Positions 22,522 through 30,681 of a stretch of 37,616 bases of DNA are shown piece by piece (positions within the stretch are counted from its first letter, which is position 1; every line of letters starts with the position of its first letter). The position numbers and the translations under genes were made by a program. This DNA is from RGIG3159 sp045640565 (GTDB lineage Bacteria > Bacillota > Clostridia > Oscillospirales > Oscillospiraceae). The stretch is taken from assembly GCA_045640565.1 (NCBI GenBank), contig JAZUFG010000119.1:1-37616 (forward strand), read 5' to 3'. The notes beneath the pieces were generated by a model. It was not told the DNA's origin. It did no database searches and saw nothing but the letters and a program-made list of their open reading frames with translations.

Positions 22522-23205
22522 TCAGTATTTCAAAGTGTTGAGATAGTTCTTCTGCTCTTCTGTGATCCTGCGGCTTTCCCGAGCCTTCTGTATCGCCTTA
22601 TTGTGGGTCCAACGGTCCAGCCTATGCTCCAGAAGGAAGGGCAGAGCGGCGTCCCACTGCCTTGCCAGCGCTTCCGCAAAAAGCCAGGCCGTCATCATGT
22701 TCACATAATACTCTTCCGAGCGAAGATCTGCCGCCCAGCTCAGATACTCTGCCTGAAAATTCTCCTCCAGATAGTGGGACATGAGGATGTGAAGGCCAAA
22801 ACGCCGGGTATAGGTTGCCTCGGAGGCGATCCATTCCCGCACCTTCTCGATCAATTCCCCCCGATGCTTGGAAAAAACGGCAGGGTTCAGGCCGTCATTG
22901 ACGGCCCAATTGTCAACATAGGGCAGAAAGCGCTCCACCTCCCGGATGCATCTGTCATAATCCTTGATTCTGCAAATCAAAGCAGAATGGAGGCAGTTCT
23001 CCTCATAATAAGCGTGGGGCAGCTCCGCAAGAAATTCCGGGATAATCGGGTCGTCTCCCAGCTCCCGGAGAATTTTCTTATATTCCGGAGTGCGGATGCC
23101 CAAAAAGCGCTCTCTCGCAACGGTCGGGATCAGTTTGGCGGAAAAATCCGCATAGGCAATATCCTGATGCCTGAGAAGTAAATCCATCAGTTCCTTTTTC
23201 GTCAT
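22522..23205 (-). CDS. DNA alkylation repair protein, AlkD-like HEAT fold
   Basis: The 227-residue all-helical protein resembles the AlkC/AlkD-type DNA glycosylases built from HEAT-like repeats. Family phrases seen are GIRTPEYKKILREL near 36-49, LPYVDNWAVNDGLNP near 92-106 and YTRRFGLHILMSHYL near 130-144. Such enzymes remove 3-methyl- and 7-methylpurines; many small clostridial members are annotated this way without tests. ATG 23205 follows two bases after the stop of the small membrane protein, with GGGGAGG inside that gene, so the two are translationally linked. Its neighbour at 23458 is also HEAT-like. Confidence 0.82.
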   Translation of the reverse strand: MTKKELMDLLLRHQDIAYADFSAKLIPTVARERFLGIRTPEYKKILRELGDDPIIPEFLAELPHAYYEENCLHSALICRIKDYDRCIREVERFLPYVDNWAVNDGLNPAVFSKHRGELIEKVREWIASEATYTRRFGLHILMSHYLEENFQAEYLSWAADLRSEEYYVNMMTAWLFAEALARQWDAALPFLLEHRLDRWTHNKAIQKARESRRITEEQKNYLNTLKY

Positions 23206-23207
23206 TT

Positions 23208-23468
23208 CTAACTTTTCCTCCCCTTCATCTTCTTCAAGAGCACTGCTCCCAGAATGACACAAAGAATTGCCGGGATACCGAACTCGATCCCCCGCTGAAT
23301 CCCATAGACATAGAGCGGCGCAGAACCGTACAAATAGTAGGGTGACCGGGAATCCAGGATGAACTCCCAAACGCCGCAGGCGATCAGTGCCCCGGCGCAA
23401 AGGAACAAAAGCCAGGCGGCGAATTTCTTTGCCGTTTTCTTCTGTTTTGTTTTGCTGTTACTCCCCAA
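23208..23468 (-). CDS. small two-helix membrane protein (TTG start)
   Basis: The 86-residue product is basic at the N-terminus (KTKQKKTAKK), with two hydrophobic helices (about 17-35 and 63-80) separated by a Tyr-rich outside loop (SPYYLYGSAPLYVYG), and ends KKMKGRKS. I do not recognise the family. The start must be TTG at 23468: it overlaps the HEAT gene stop and has AAAGGAGG nine bases upstream, and no ATG exists before the last few codons. It sits between two HEAT-fold genes in one operon. Confidence 0.6.
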   Translation of the reverse strand: MGSNSKTKQKKTAKKFAAWLLFLCAGALIACGVWEFILDSRSPYYLYGSAPLYVYGIQRGIEFGIPAILCVILGAVLLKKMKGRKS

Positions 23469-23916
23469 CTGTCTCTGCCTCCTTTCTCAATTCCATAAGC
23501 TCCCGAATATCCTTTTGGATCAAAGGCGCCATGGAAGCCCGATATGCCGCCGGATCCACCTTTTTTACCTCTTCTTCCACAAGTTCGCCCAATTCCGGCA
23601 GAAAAACCAAAATCTCCTTTGCAGCGTTCAGGCACTGCCGCACCACTGTGGGCTTTGAATCGTGAAAAAGGGCCATCAGATCGGGAAGAAGTCTTTTCAG
23701 CTTTCCTTCCCGGTCCCAGCGGGCCTGACTGCAGCAGAGAATAAAAGCCCTGGTGCGGATATAGGATTTTGGATCCTGCAAAAGAGCGGCAAAGTCCTCC
23801 AGATAGGGATAATAATCCGGGGCAAACTCGGACGCTGCTGCGATTTCCTTTGTTTTCTTGTAAGCTTTTCTGTCATCCGGGTCTGTCAGTTCCCGAAGCA
23901 GCTCCGCAATATCCAT
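23458..23916 (-). CDS. HEAT-repeat-like protein
   Basis: The 152-residue helical protein shows repeated helix pairs: FAALLQDPKSYIRTRAFIL and LMALFHDSKPTVVRQCLNAA have the D-x-x-xxVR pattern of HEAT repeats. These act as protein-binding scaffolds; no catalytic residues are apparent. It is first in a three-gene operon with the small membrane protein and the AlkD-like protein, so it may assist the latter. GGGAG lies nine bases before the ATG. Confidence 0.65.
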   Translation of the reverse strand: MDIAELLRELTDPDDRKAYKKTKEIAAASEFAPDYYPYLEDFAALLQDPKSYIRTRAFILCCSQARWDREGKLKRLLPDLMALFHDSKPTVVRQCLNAAKEILVFLPELGELVEEEVKKVDPAAYRASMAPLIQKDIRELMELRKEAETVGE

Positions 23917-24036
23917 TTTTTCCGTCTCCCTTGTACTCTTTTCTTATTCTAAACCATGACGCAGCGTCAGAGTCAAGTGCAAAATTGATCTCCCTTCCGG
24001 AAGGCTGCAGACATCTGCCTGAGTCAAAAATGCAGC

Positions 24037-24066
24037 CGGCTTTGCCCCGAAGGCAAACCGTTTTTT
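24037..24066. terminator. intrinsic terminator after the tyrosine phosphatase gene
   Basis: CGGCTTTGCC and GGCAAACCG pair with one bulge around a CCGAA loop. T6 follows on the plus strand; on the minus strand the hairpin has a UUCG-type loop and a TTTTT a few bases later. It lies 14 bases after the phosphatase stop and is probably used leftward, although its best T run points the other way. Confidence 0.6.
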
Positions 24067-24079
24067 AAGCTCTGCCCGT

Positions 24080-25348
24080 TTATTCTGTGATACAGGCAGT
24101 CAGGGCTGCTATATCGCCCTCACTCATTCCGCCGGAGCGCAAATAGTTTTTGGCATCCTCTGTGAAATCCGCACTCTTCAAAACGGAAAGGTCGTCGGTC
24201 CCGTGCAGGAATTCCAAAAACGGCACAAAGTAGAGGTCAACAATTGCATCAAACTTATCCGGAGTTTCCGAAGAACTGACAGCAAAATAATTCCGATAGG
24301 TGATCATATAATCGTTCATGAGCTCGTTATAATTTGCTCCCGCCAGCGCCTCCAGCAAAAGGCACACAAAACCCGTGCGGTCCTTGCCCTCCATGCAGTG
24401 GATATACCAGGGGCCGTCACAAAGGATCGCCTCGGACAGGCCCTGGGCCAGCTTTTTCTGATAGGCCTCGCTTGTATAGGCAGAGCCCATATCCAGAAGG
24501 GATACGCTGCCGCCCTCGATCAGTCCATTTGCATAGGGAGAGTTAAAATCGGAAGCGGAAAAATAGCTCTGAATATCCTCTTCCGAATCTGCCAGATCCA
24601 GGATGAAGAGAATCCCGTTTTCCTTCAGCAAAGCATCCGTATAGGCGGCTCTGCCACGGCTGTTATCCACCGGAGACGCTCCGCGGAAGAGGAAGCCGCT
24701 CTTTAACTTGCCTCCGGAAAGGGCCCGGAAATTCACGAACTCTTCGTCCGAGCTATAGTCGGCACGGTCAAAGGAATACTGCTGGCCCAAGGCCTCCTGC
24801 ACTGCAGAATATTTCCCCGCTTCGCTTAAGGTTATTGTGACAAAGCTGCCGCTGCTCAGGCCTGCAGCTTCCCAAATTCCCTCGTTATTCAAGGTGATCC
24901 TGACAAAGGGATCCCCGGGATATGCAACCATTACGGGACAGCCATTCCTAACATAATAGCCGTTATAATAGGGAACATCGGCAAGCTCATAGCCGTTATC
25001 AAAAGCAATATTGCAGCTATCCCCCAGCCGGAAGCCGATCGCCTCAAACTCTTCCTGGCTCAGGCTGAGCAGAGCCGCGCCGAATTTCTCATCCTTTGAA
25101 ACCGCATTGGTGTCCTGCGTAACCGTCAGACGAACGGTGGTCAATTTCTCAGCGGGAGCCGAAAGTCCAAAGGACAGGCTCGGTGCTTCTCCCGACGGCC
25201 CTTCCTGCTCTTCTTCCGGAGGAAGCTCTTTTTCTGCTTCTTCCGTTCTTAACGCTTCAGGAGCTTGCTCCGCTTCGCTCTTTTCCAGGCAGGAGCAAAG
25301 CATAAAACACAGGCTTGCCAACAAGATGAGAACAATACCCTTTCTCAT
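24080..25348 (-). CDS. lipoprotein tyrosine/phosphoinositide-type phosphatase
   Basis: The 422-residue product starts with a lipoprotein signal (lipobox LCSC, Cys 20) and a Glu/Pro-rich spacer (21-58). A domain of about 70-180 that I cannot name comes next, then a bacterial tyrosine phosphatase-like domain from about 210. The catalytic P-loop HCMEGKDRTG is at 317-326 with Cys 318 and Arg 324, and FRGASP near 221 is the family's entry motif. Such HCxxGKDRT enzymes include MptpB/LipA-type phosphatases acting on phosphotyrosine or inositol lipids. Here it would act outside the cell, tethered to the membrane. ATG 25348 has GGGAG six bases upstream. Confidence 0.87.
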   Translation of the reverse strand: MRKGIVLILLASLCFMLCSCLEKSEAEQAPEALRTEEAEKELPPEEEQEGPSGEAPSLSFGLSAPAEKLTTVRLTVTQDTNAVSKDEKFGAALLSLSQEEFEAIGFRLGDSCNIAFDNGYELADVPYYNGYYVRNGCPVMVAYPGDPFVRITLNNEGIWEAAGLSSGSFVTITLSEAGKYSAVQEALGQQYSFDRADYSSDEEFVNFRALSGGKLKSGFLFRGASPVDNSRGRAAYTDALLKENGILFILDLADSEEDIQSYFSASDFNSPYANGLIEGGSVSLLDMGSAYTSEAYQKKLAQGLSEAILCDGPWYIHCMEGKDRTGFVCLLLEALAGANYNELMNDYMITYRNYFAVSSSETPDKFDAIVDLYFVPFLEFLHGTDDLSVLKSADFTEDAKNYLRSGGMSEGDIAALTACITE

Positions 25349-25437
25349 AGTGAACTCCCATAAATACAAAATCTTTCTGTTTCCGGCTTATTTCTCCCCA
25401 CGGGAAGAAATGCCCGCCGCTCCTTCAGAGCCGAAAA

Positions 25438-25932
25438 TCATCTTCTGATATATCGGATCTTGCAGATATCATCCCCCCGGCCTATGGTGGCGGGCAGATC
25501 CAATTCGCAGCCGAACTCTTTTCCGATTCCCCGGTCCCCGCACATGGCGCAGTCGCAGAGGAAGGCGATTTCCTCATCCGAACATCCTGCTTTTTGCCAT
25601 GCCTTTACCAAGGGGCAATAATGGAAGTCAATATCCAGATGATCATCGTCACAGCGTTTGATATCCATTTCAAATACGCGCCGTGCGAAAAAGCCGAAGA
25701 GAACCTTTTTCAGGCCCTTGAGGCTTTCTCCTCCTCCGGCAGCTGCTCTGTGTCTTGCACCGTGAACATGACCGCATTTCTCGATTGCTTCAGGTACATA
25801 GTCCTTTGGGTCCAGACCCTTTTTCCTGGCTCCGTCAATCAGGAGGTACATCCAGTATGCCCGATGCTCCAACTGTTCCCGAATCCCTACCGTCAGGGGT
25901 GTCTTGATTCGCGCTTCATTCTTAATAGCCAT
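25438..25932 (-). CDS. L-2-amino-thiazoline-4-carboxylate hydrolase-like protein
   Basis: This 164-residue protein is cysteine-rich in its second half. DFHYCPLVKAWQKAGCSDEE and AFLCDCAMCGDRGIG fit the ATC hydrolase family, common in clostridia and mostly uncharacterised; the named reaction is opening of a thiazoline ring on the way to cysteine. FHYCPLV with the later CDCAMCGD also resembles putative metal or heme sites in related families. No signal peptide. GGAGG lies five bases before ATG 25932; a frame extending further would start at TTG. It sits between two lipoprotein genes. Confidence 0.72.
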   Translation of the reverse strand: MAIKNEARIKTPLTVGIREQLEHRAYWMYLLIDGARKKGLDPKDYVPEAIEKCGHVHGARHRAAAGGGESLKGLKKVLFGFFARRVFEMDIKRCDDDHLDIDFHYCPLVKAWQKAGCSDEEIAFLCDCAMCGDRGIGKEFGCELDLPATIGRGDDICKIRYIRR

Positions 25933-25990
25933 TTTGTCCTCCAAAAAATCATTTTTTCTGCGGCTGCCAAGCTTCGCTTGCTGCTGCCTT

Positions 25991-26734
25991 CTATTCTTCC
26001 GTTACAAGCCCCTTGTCAAAGTCCAGCTCATAGCTTTTGTATAAAACGCCGTCCAGGAAAACATGAACTGTCTTTTTTCCGCCCGTTCCTTTGACTGTAA
26101 ACGATGCCTGACTCATCCCCGTCGGGTCCACAGTCTTTGTCTGATTCAGCACGCCATCCACATAGACCCCAAGCTTTATTTCCGTTTCCACATCAGCAGG
26201 CAGCTCCACTACGACGCGAAGCCGGAACTCTTTTCGGGATCCCGAAGAGAGTGTCAGGTTGACCGAGCTGCCATCGGCTGCTTCACACCCGGGTAAGGGA
26301 TCGGTAAGGATGACCGTGTCCTTCGTTTTGTCGGAATCCTCATATTTTATATCCCCGACCTCCAGGCCCTGGGAATGGAGGGCATCTTCTGCTTCATCCA
26401 AGGACTTCCCGATCAGATCCGGGATGCGGAGCGCTGCCGTTTCCGCCTTGGCACAGAAGAGCTTGACGATTACGGAGCTGCGGGCCTTCGTGTTTCCTGC
26501 CGGGTCCATGGAAATGACGGTATTGGCAGGCACATCAGCCTCCTCCACGAAAACGATTTCCGTTTCAAAACCGGCATTGGCGCACCTATTCACAGCCGTC
26601 TCCGAATCCAGGCCGACCACATCCGGCACGGATACGGTAAAGAGTGAGGCTGTAAGCCTCGAAGCATCCAGACTGCATCCCGCAAGCAGCAATAAAACAA
26701 GTAAAACAGCAGCAAGTATTCCTTTTTTCTTCAT
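25991..26734 (-). CDS. PASTA-domain lipoprotein
   Basis: The 247-residue lipoprotein has lipobox LLAGC with Cys near 20. Two PASTA domains follow: VSVPDVVGLDSETAVNRCAN through KLFCA (about 35-95) and LRIPDLIGKSLDEAEDALHS through LTLSSG (about 100-165). Then a beta-rich domain ends in VTEE. PASTA modules in Ser/Thr kinases and penicillin-binding proteins bind muropeptides; a free-standing lipoprotein form may be a wall sensor or scaffold. ATG 26734 has GAAGGAG eight bases upstream. A promoter with TTGAAA, 16 bases, TATAAT is at 26788-26815. Confidence 0.85.
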   Translation of the reverse strand: MKKKGILAAVLLVLLLLAGCSLDASRLTASLFTVSVPDVVGLDSETAVNRCANAGFETEIVFVEEADVPANTVISMDPAGNTKARSSVIVKLFCAKAETAALRIPDLIGKSLDEAEDALHSQGLEVGDIKYEDSDKTKDTVILTDPLPGCEAADGSSVNLTLSSGSRKEFRLRVVVELPADVETEIKLGVYVDGVLNQTKTVDPTGMSQASFTVKGTGGKKTVHVFLDGVLYKSYELDFDKGLVTEE

Positions 26735-26787
26735 ATTCACTTCTCCTTCTTTGATCCATTCAAACTTATCTGTAATCTATTTAAATT

Positions 26788-26815
26788 ATTATATCATGCA
26801 CCTATCATTTTTCAA
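26788..26815 (-). promoter_or_regulatory. promoter of the PASTA lipoprotein operon
   Basis: Reverse strand TTGAAA (26815-26810), 16 bases, TATAAT (26793-26788). The leader is about 45 bases. It probably serves PASTA, ATC-hydrolase-like and phosphatase genes, which are 58 and 89 bases apart. Confidence 0.7.
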
Positions 26816-26916
26816 GAGATCCCCGACGTTCCCGCCGCCTCCTGATGATAAATTCCTTGCAGCCTGACGCGTTCCTCCGTCGCCTCGCTGCGGCTCGGTC
26901 CCCCGTCCCTGTTTCC

Positions 26917-26973
26917 TTTACTTATCAGCATATTATGCTTTACTTTTTTGTAAATTTCAGTATAATAAGTAAA
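26917..26973 (+). promoter_or_regulatory. promoter and likely operator of the Fic gene
   Basis: TTTACT (26939-26944), 16 bases, TATAAT (26961-26966). Around it lie a perfect palindrome AGCATA-T-TATGCT (26927-26939) and an outer inverted pair TTTACTTAT (26917-26925) and ATAAGTAAA (26965-26973). The symmetric sites overlap both promoter boxes and suit a dimeric HTH repressor; the Fic protein itself carries an HTH. Confidence 0.6.
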
Positions 26974-26986
26974 GGAGGCGATGCGA

Positions 26987-27901
26987 ATGTACTACTCTTA
27001 CGACGGACTTGAACGATTCCTTTCAGCCAAAGGCATGACAAAAACCTTGCTTGCAGCAGAGCTTGGCATTTCATCCAAAACGGTGGCCAAGATATCCCGC
27101 GGCGAAAAGATCGCCAACCATGTGCTGAAAAGAATTGCCGATTATTTTTCCTGTTCCGCTGCGGAGCTTTGCGCCGAAAAAACCGACAATCCGATCCTGC
27201 AGACTCTGCGGGATGAAAAGGATGCGAAAATCTCCAACGGACTGTATCACGAGCTGCAGGTACGCATGACTTATAACTCCAATCACATTGAGGGCAGCAA
27301 GCTCAACGAGGATCAGACGCGTCTGATTTTTGAAACGCGGACGGTCCATGACACGGGCGATGTTCCCGTTGACGATATTATCGAGACAGTCAATCATTTC
27401 CGCGCCATCGACTATGTGATCGATACAGCCGAGGAAGATCTGACGGAAGAGATCATCTTGGAGCTGCACCGCATTTTGAAGCAGGGCACAGCGGCGGCTG
27501 CGCTTTCCTGGTTTGCGGTAGGCGCTTATAAAAAGCGGGCCAATATGGTCGGCGGTCGGGAAACCGCGAAGCCGAAGGATGTGCCCGCGCGTATGAAGGC
27601 ACTGCTGGCCTCCTATTCCGCAAAGGATCTGATCACCGTTGAAGATATCATTGCTTTTCACCACGACTTTGAGAGCATCCATCCGTTCCAGGACGGCAAT
27701 GGCAGAGTCGGGCGCCTGATCGCCTTGAAGGAATGCCTGCACTATGACATCGTGCCGTTCATCATCGAAGACACTAAAAAGGCGTTTTATTACCGCGGGC
27801 TTGCAGAATGGGAGAACGAAAGAGGCTATCTGACGGATACCTGTCTTGACGGTCAGGACACCTTCAAGCGTCTTCTCGCTATCTTTGACATAGATCTATA
27901 G
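26987..27901 (+). CDS. Fic-family AMPylator with an N-terminal HTH domain
   Basis: The 304-residue protein begins with an XRE-type helix-turn-helix (about 15-55: KTLLAAELGISSKTVAKISR). A Fic domain follows with the complete catalytic motif HPFQDGNGRVGR (232-243), so transfer of AMP from ATP to a target protein is expected. The autoinhibitory motif S-x-x-x-E-G (SNHIEG, 98-103) lies ahead of the core in the same chain, marking a class II Fic that keeps itself off until Glu 102 is displaced. The target is unknown. ATG 26987 is preferred, eight bases after GGAGG; the ATG at 26981 is too close. The HTH may bind the palindrome in its own promoter. Confidence 0.9.
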   Translation: MYYSYDGLERFLSAKGMTKTLLAAELGISSKTVAKISRGEKIANHVLKRIADYFSCSAAELCAEKTDNPILQTLRDEKDAKISNGLYHELQVRMTYNSNHIEGSKLNEDQTRLIFETRTVHDTGDVPVDDIIETVNHFRAIDYVIDTAEEDLTEEIILELHRILKQGTAAAALSWFAVGAYKKRANMVGGRETAKPKDVPARMKALLASYSAKDLITVEDIIAFHHDFESIHPFQDGNGRVGRLIALKECLHYDIVPFIIEDTKKAFYYRGLAEWENERGYLTDTCLDGQDTFKRLLAIFDIDL

Positions 27902-27956
27902 TCCTCGGCAATCAGCCCCCTCCGCACTTGCCGGAATGGAAAAAATGAATAAGAAT

Positions 27957-27993
27957 ACCCGGGATAGGACCAAGTCGTTCTATCCCGGGCTTA
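27957..27993 (+). terminator. intrinsic terminator after fic
   Basis: CCCGGGATAG (27958-27967) and CTATCCCGGG (27980-27989) form a perfect ten-pair stem with a 12-base loop, followed by CTTATTTGT. The T run is interrupted. It also faces the end of the leftward membrane protein gene, separated by about 165 bases in which I see no gene. Confidence 0.75.
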
Positions 27994-28154
27994 TTTGTAT
28001 AAAGAAAAAATAAAAACGCAAATATCTTCCGGCGCACACAGTGCGTCCCTGCTCCAAGCTGTCCAAGCGCCCGGCACTGCCTGCGCCTCTCTCCTTATCC
28101 GGCTGCCCCGAATGATTCTTCTCCTCTTTTGTCACATCCGCGTAGGGAAAAGCT

Positions 28155-29552
28155 TCATACCGTTTTATTCTGCGTGTAGAAATAGTACCGCGCCGTGCGG
28201 TTTTTCTCAATGAGAATGCTCTCTTGCTCCAGCACGCGGCCGACCTCCTCGGCAATGGAGCGGATCTGCTCATCGGTCGCACCGAAAATGGTATATTTGA
28301 GCGTTTGCTCCGTGACGCTGGCATCCTCCCCGTTATAGCCGCCGACGGCGTCAATGGAGGAAATATAGCCGGATACGTAGCGCAGGCAGATCGTATCCAC
28401 CGCTGCGCGGGCTACATCATAGGAAAAGCTGTGTTTGCCCTCTCGGGTCGTCAGACCGATGTAAAGCACGAATTCATTGCCGTGCAGGGGGTCAGTGCTT
28501 GCGGCAACGAAATTCAGCCGATCCTGCAGCACTTCCATATCGTTTTTGCCTGCGTGTTCATCCGTGCGGATATCCCCCGCAATATGGTAGAGCGGCCTGG
28601 CGATCCTCTTTTGAAAGATAGCGATGATGACGGAAAATGCCACGGTCATGATCGTAAGGATGAGCGCAGAAAGCATATAGGTCTTCTGCCAAAGTACGAG
28701 CTTTTCCGTCACATAGGGTGAGAGCGTCAGAACGACGATTGCGCAAAAGAGCAGCGAAAGCAGCTCCGCCGTCACCATGACCGTGCGGAAGCATCTGGAA
28801 CGGATGGAGGTGAAGCGCCGCTTGTCCTCCTTCGGCAAAAGCTCCGGCGCGAAAACGCCAAAGACCGCCATAAGGACAAGGAAGAGCGCCATCATACACA
28901 CAAGGCCGTCCGGAGACACTTTTTGGCTGAGAAAAGAACCGGCAACAGGGATGATCACCGGAATGACAAAAAGCGCAAAGCAGCCCGGCACGCCGCAATC
29001 CTTCTGCGGATATTCCCCCGACAGGAAAAGGGGCACGAACATCAGTACGGGAAGCCCGAACAATACGCACGACTCCATATTGTTCAAAAAGAGCATTGAA
29101 AACGAGCTTTGCAGCTCGGCGCCGTAATAACGCCGCAAAGCCAGCGAAATGACGGCACAGAGCATGACCTGCGAAACAGCGCAGGCAAAGAGATACCGCA
29201 AAAGGCTGCGGAGATGATAAATATATTCTCCCTTCCGGGCACGCCTGACGGCAAAATAGCACCGATAGGCACAAATGGCGGCAAGCCCGTTGGCGATCGA
29301 GCCGATCAGCGCAGCGGGAGAGGGATAGATCAGGAAATCCGACAAAAGGTTAGCCAGAAATACGCCGAGCGCCGCCGGCCATCCCCATACGATGCCGCCC
29401 ACGATCGGAATAAACGCCGCGGGACGGATTTCCGTGCCCTGCATCAGCGGCAGCAAATACTGGGTGGGAAACAAGACCAGAAAATAAACGATGCCCACGA
29501 TCGCCGAACGGATCAAAAAACGGACCGCCGGGCGGGTCTTATATGCTTTCAT
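28155..29552 (-). CDS. polytopic membrane protein with a DUF3574-like C-terminal domain
   Basis: The 465-residue protein has five or six N-terminal helices (about 10-175) in a MASE/ECF-S-like arrangement (FIPIVGGIVWGWPAALGVFL, LIGSIANGLAAICAY). Two to four more helices (about 180-330) and a short HAMP-like linker (ARPLYHIAGDIRTDEH) follow. The cytoplasmic end (about 360-460: VLYIGLTTREG, CLRYVSGYISSIDAVGGYNG, FGATDEQIRSIAEEV) resembles the small DUF3574 fold. Proteins with such membrane parts often carry SpoIIE phosphatases; none is present. ATG 29552 has GGAGG nine bases upstream. It follows the RsbW-tailed ATPase by 37 bases in the same operon, so it may be the transporter's signalling partner (inference). 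Confidence 0.6.
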   Translation of the reverse strand: MKAYKTRPAVRFLIRSAIVGIVYFLVLFPTQYLLPLMQGTEIRPAAFIPIVGGIVWGWPAALGVFLANLLSDFLIYPSPAALIGSIANGLAAICAYRCYFAVRRARKGEYIYHLRSLLRYLFACAVSQVMLCAVISLALRRYYGAELQSSFSMLFLNNMESCVLFGLPVLMFVPLFLSGEYPQKDCGVPGCFALFVIPVIIPVAGSFLSQKVSPDGLVCMMALFLVLMAVFGVFAPELLPKEDKRRFTSIRSRCFRTVMVTAELLSLLFCAIVVLTLSPYVTEKLVLWQKTYMLSALILTIMTVAFSVIIAIFQKRIARPLYHIAGDIRTDEHAGKNDMEVLQDRLNFVAASTDPLHGNEFVLYIGLTTREGKHSFSYDVARAAVDTICLRYVSGYISSIDAVGGYNGEDASVTEQTLKYTIFGATDEQIRSIAEEVGRVLEQESILIEKNRTARYYFYTQNKTV

Positions 29553-29589
29553 TCGTCTTTTCCTCCTGTCGAATTCCGGGAAGCTTTTC

Positions 29590-30681
29590 TTATCCACCCA
29601 CCGTAAGTGTGATCTTATTGGTATACGGCGGCTCCTGAATGCTCGCATAGTCCTCGATTACCGCATTGGCATGCAGGAGGGAAAGGGCAATATCGTTTCC
29701 GCTCTTCCGGGGATCAAAGGCTTCCCCGTTATACAAAACGCTGATATTGGCCTTTCCTTGGGTTTTATCGTATTCCAAAACGAAGTTGATCTCCGGCTTC
29801 TCCAGGGAGGGCTTCAAAATCTGCAGACAAAGTTCCTCAAACACCGCTTCGATGCTGTGGCGCATCTTGGCAGGTACCTCGTTTTTGAAAAGATACATGT
29901 TGAGCTCATTCATGCAGCGGAGCGAATCAATATCCTCCGGTGTGATGCGGATCTCCGTGAGCTTGAGCCGCTGCACAAAGCAGCGCGTAAGCTCTTTTTG
30001 AGGATGATCGAAGATCTGCTCCGGGGTGCCGTCCTCGTAGATGCCCCCCTGGTCCATGTAAAAGACGCGGTTGCTGATCTCCCGGGCGAATTTCATTTCG
30101 TGGGTCACGATCATCATGGTCTTGCCCATTTTGGCAAGCTCGCGGATAACGGACTGGACCTCGCCCACCATCGTGGGATCCAGGGCAGAGGTGGGCTCGT
30201 CAAAGAGGATGATCTCCGGGTCCATGGAGAGGGTGCGCGCGATGGCCACACGCTGCTTCTGCCCGCCGGAGAGCATATCGGGATAGTTCAGCGCCCGTCC
30301 CTCCATGCCGACCATTTTCAGCAGCTCCATGGCGCGGTCATAAGCCTCCTGCCGGGAGAGGCCCAGGAGAAGGATCGGGCCGTTCATCACATTTTCAAGC
30401 ACGGTCTCGTGGCCGAAAAGGTTGAAGCTCTGGAAAACCATGCCCATTTTTTTGCGCACCTCGCGGATATTGCAGCCCTTGGCCGTAATATCCTTTCCGT
30501 TCACGAGGACACGCCCGGAGGTGGGCTTATCCAGAAGGTTGATGCAGCGGATGAGGGTGGATTTTCCCGTGCCGGAGGGACCGATCACGGAGATGATATC
30601 CCCTTCGTTAATTGTGACATTCACATCCTCCAGCGGGGTAACGCTGGGGTATTCTTTGCGAAGATGTTCCAATACGATCAT
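29590..30681 (-). CDS. amino-acid-type ABC ATPase with a C-terminal RsbW-like tail (second system)
   Basis: Residues 1-243 are a GlnQ-class ATPase: Walker A GPSGTGKST (34-42), signature LSGGQKQR (137-144), Walker B IILFDEP (157-163) and switch His 194. The tail (244-363) matches that of the ATPase at 4044-5153 and resembles RsbW/HATPase_c_2: HSIEAVFEELCLQIL at the N-box, then YNGEAFDP, which fits the D-x-G-x-P-F-D-P phrase of RsbW with Tyr-Asn in place of the first Asp. Without the N-box Asn and the G-box, phosphotransfer is unlikely. The start overlaps the stop of the five-unit permease (ATGA). It must energise that permease. Confidence 0.9.
   Translation of the reverse strand: MIVLEHLRKEYPSVTPLEDVNVTINEGDIISVIGPSGTGKSTLIRCINLLDKPTSGRVLVNGKDITAKGCNIREVRKKMGMVFQSFNLFGHETVLENVMNGPILLLGLSRQEAYDRAMELLKMVGMEGRALNYPDMLSGGQKQRVAIARTLSMDPEIILFDEPTSALDPTMVGEVQSVIRELAKMGKTMMIVTHEMKFAREISNRVFYMDQGGIYEDGTPEQIFDHPQKELTRCFVQRLKLTEIRITPEDIDSLRCMNELNMYLFKNEVPAKMRHSIEAVFEELCLQILKPSLEKPEINFVLEYDKTQGKANISVLYNGEAFDPRKSGNDIALSLLHANAVIEDYASIQEPPYTNKITLTVGG

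Noticed and set aside
27994..28154. A possible gene between the fic terminator and the membrane protein
   Set aside because: The frames are short, lack ribosome sites and show no recognisable pattern; I see nothing supportable here.
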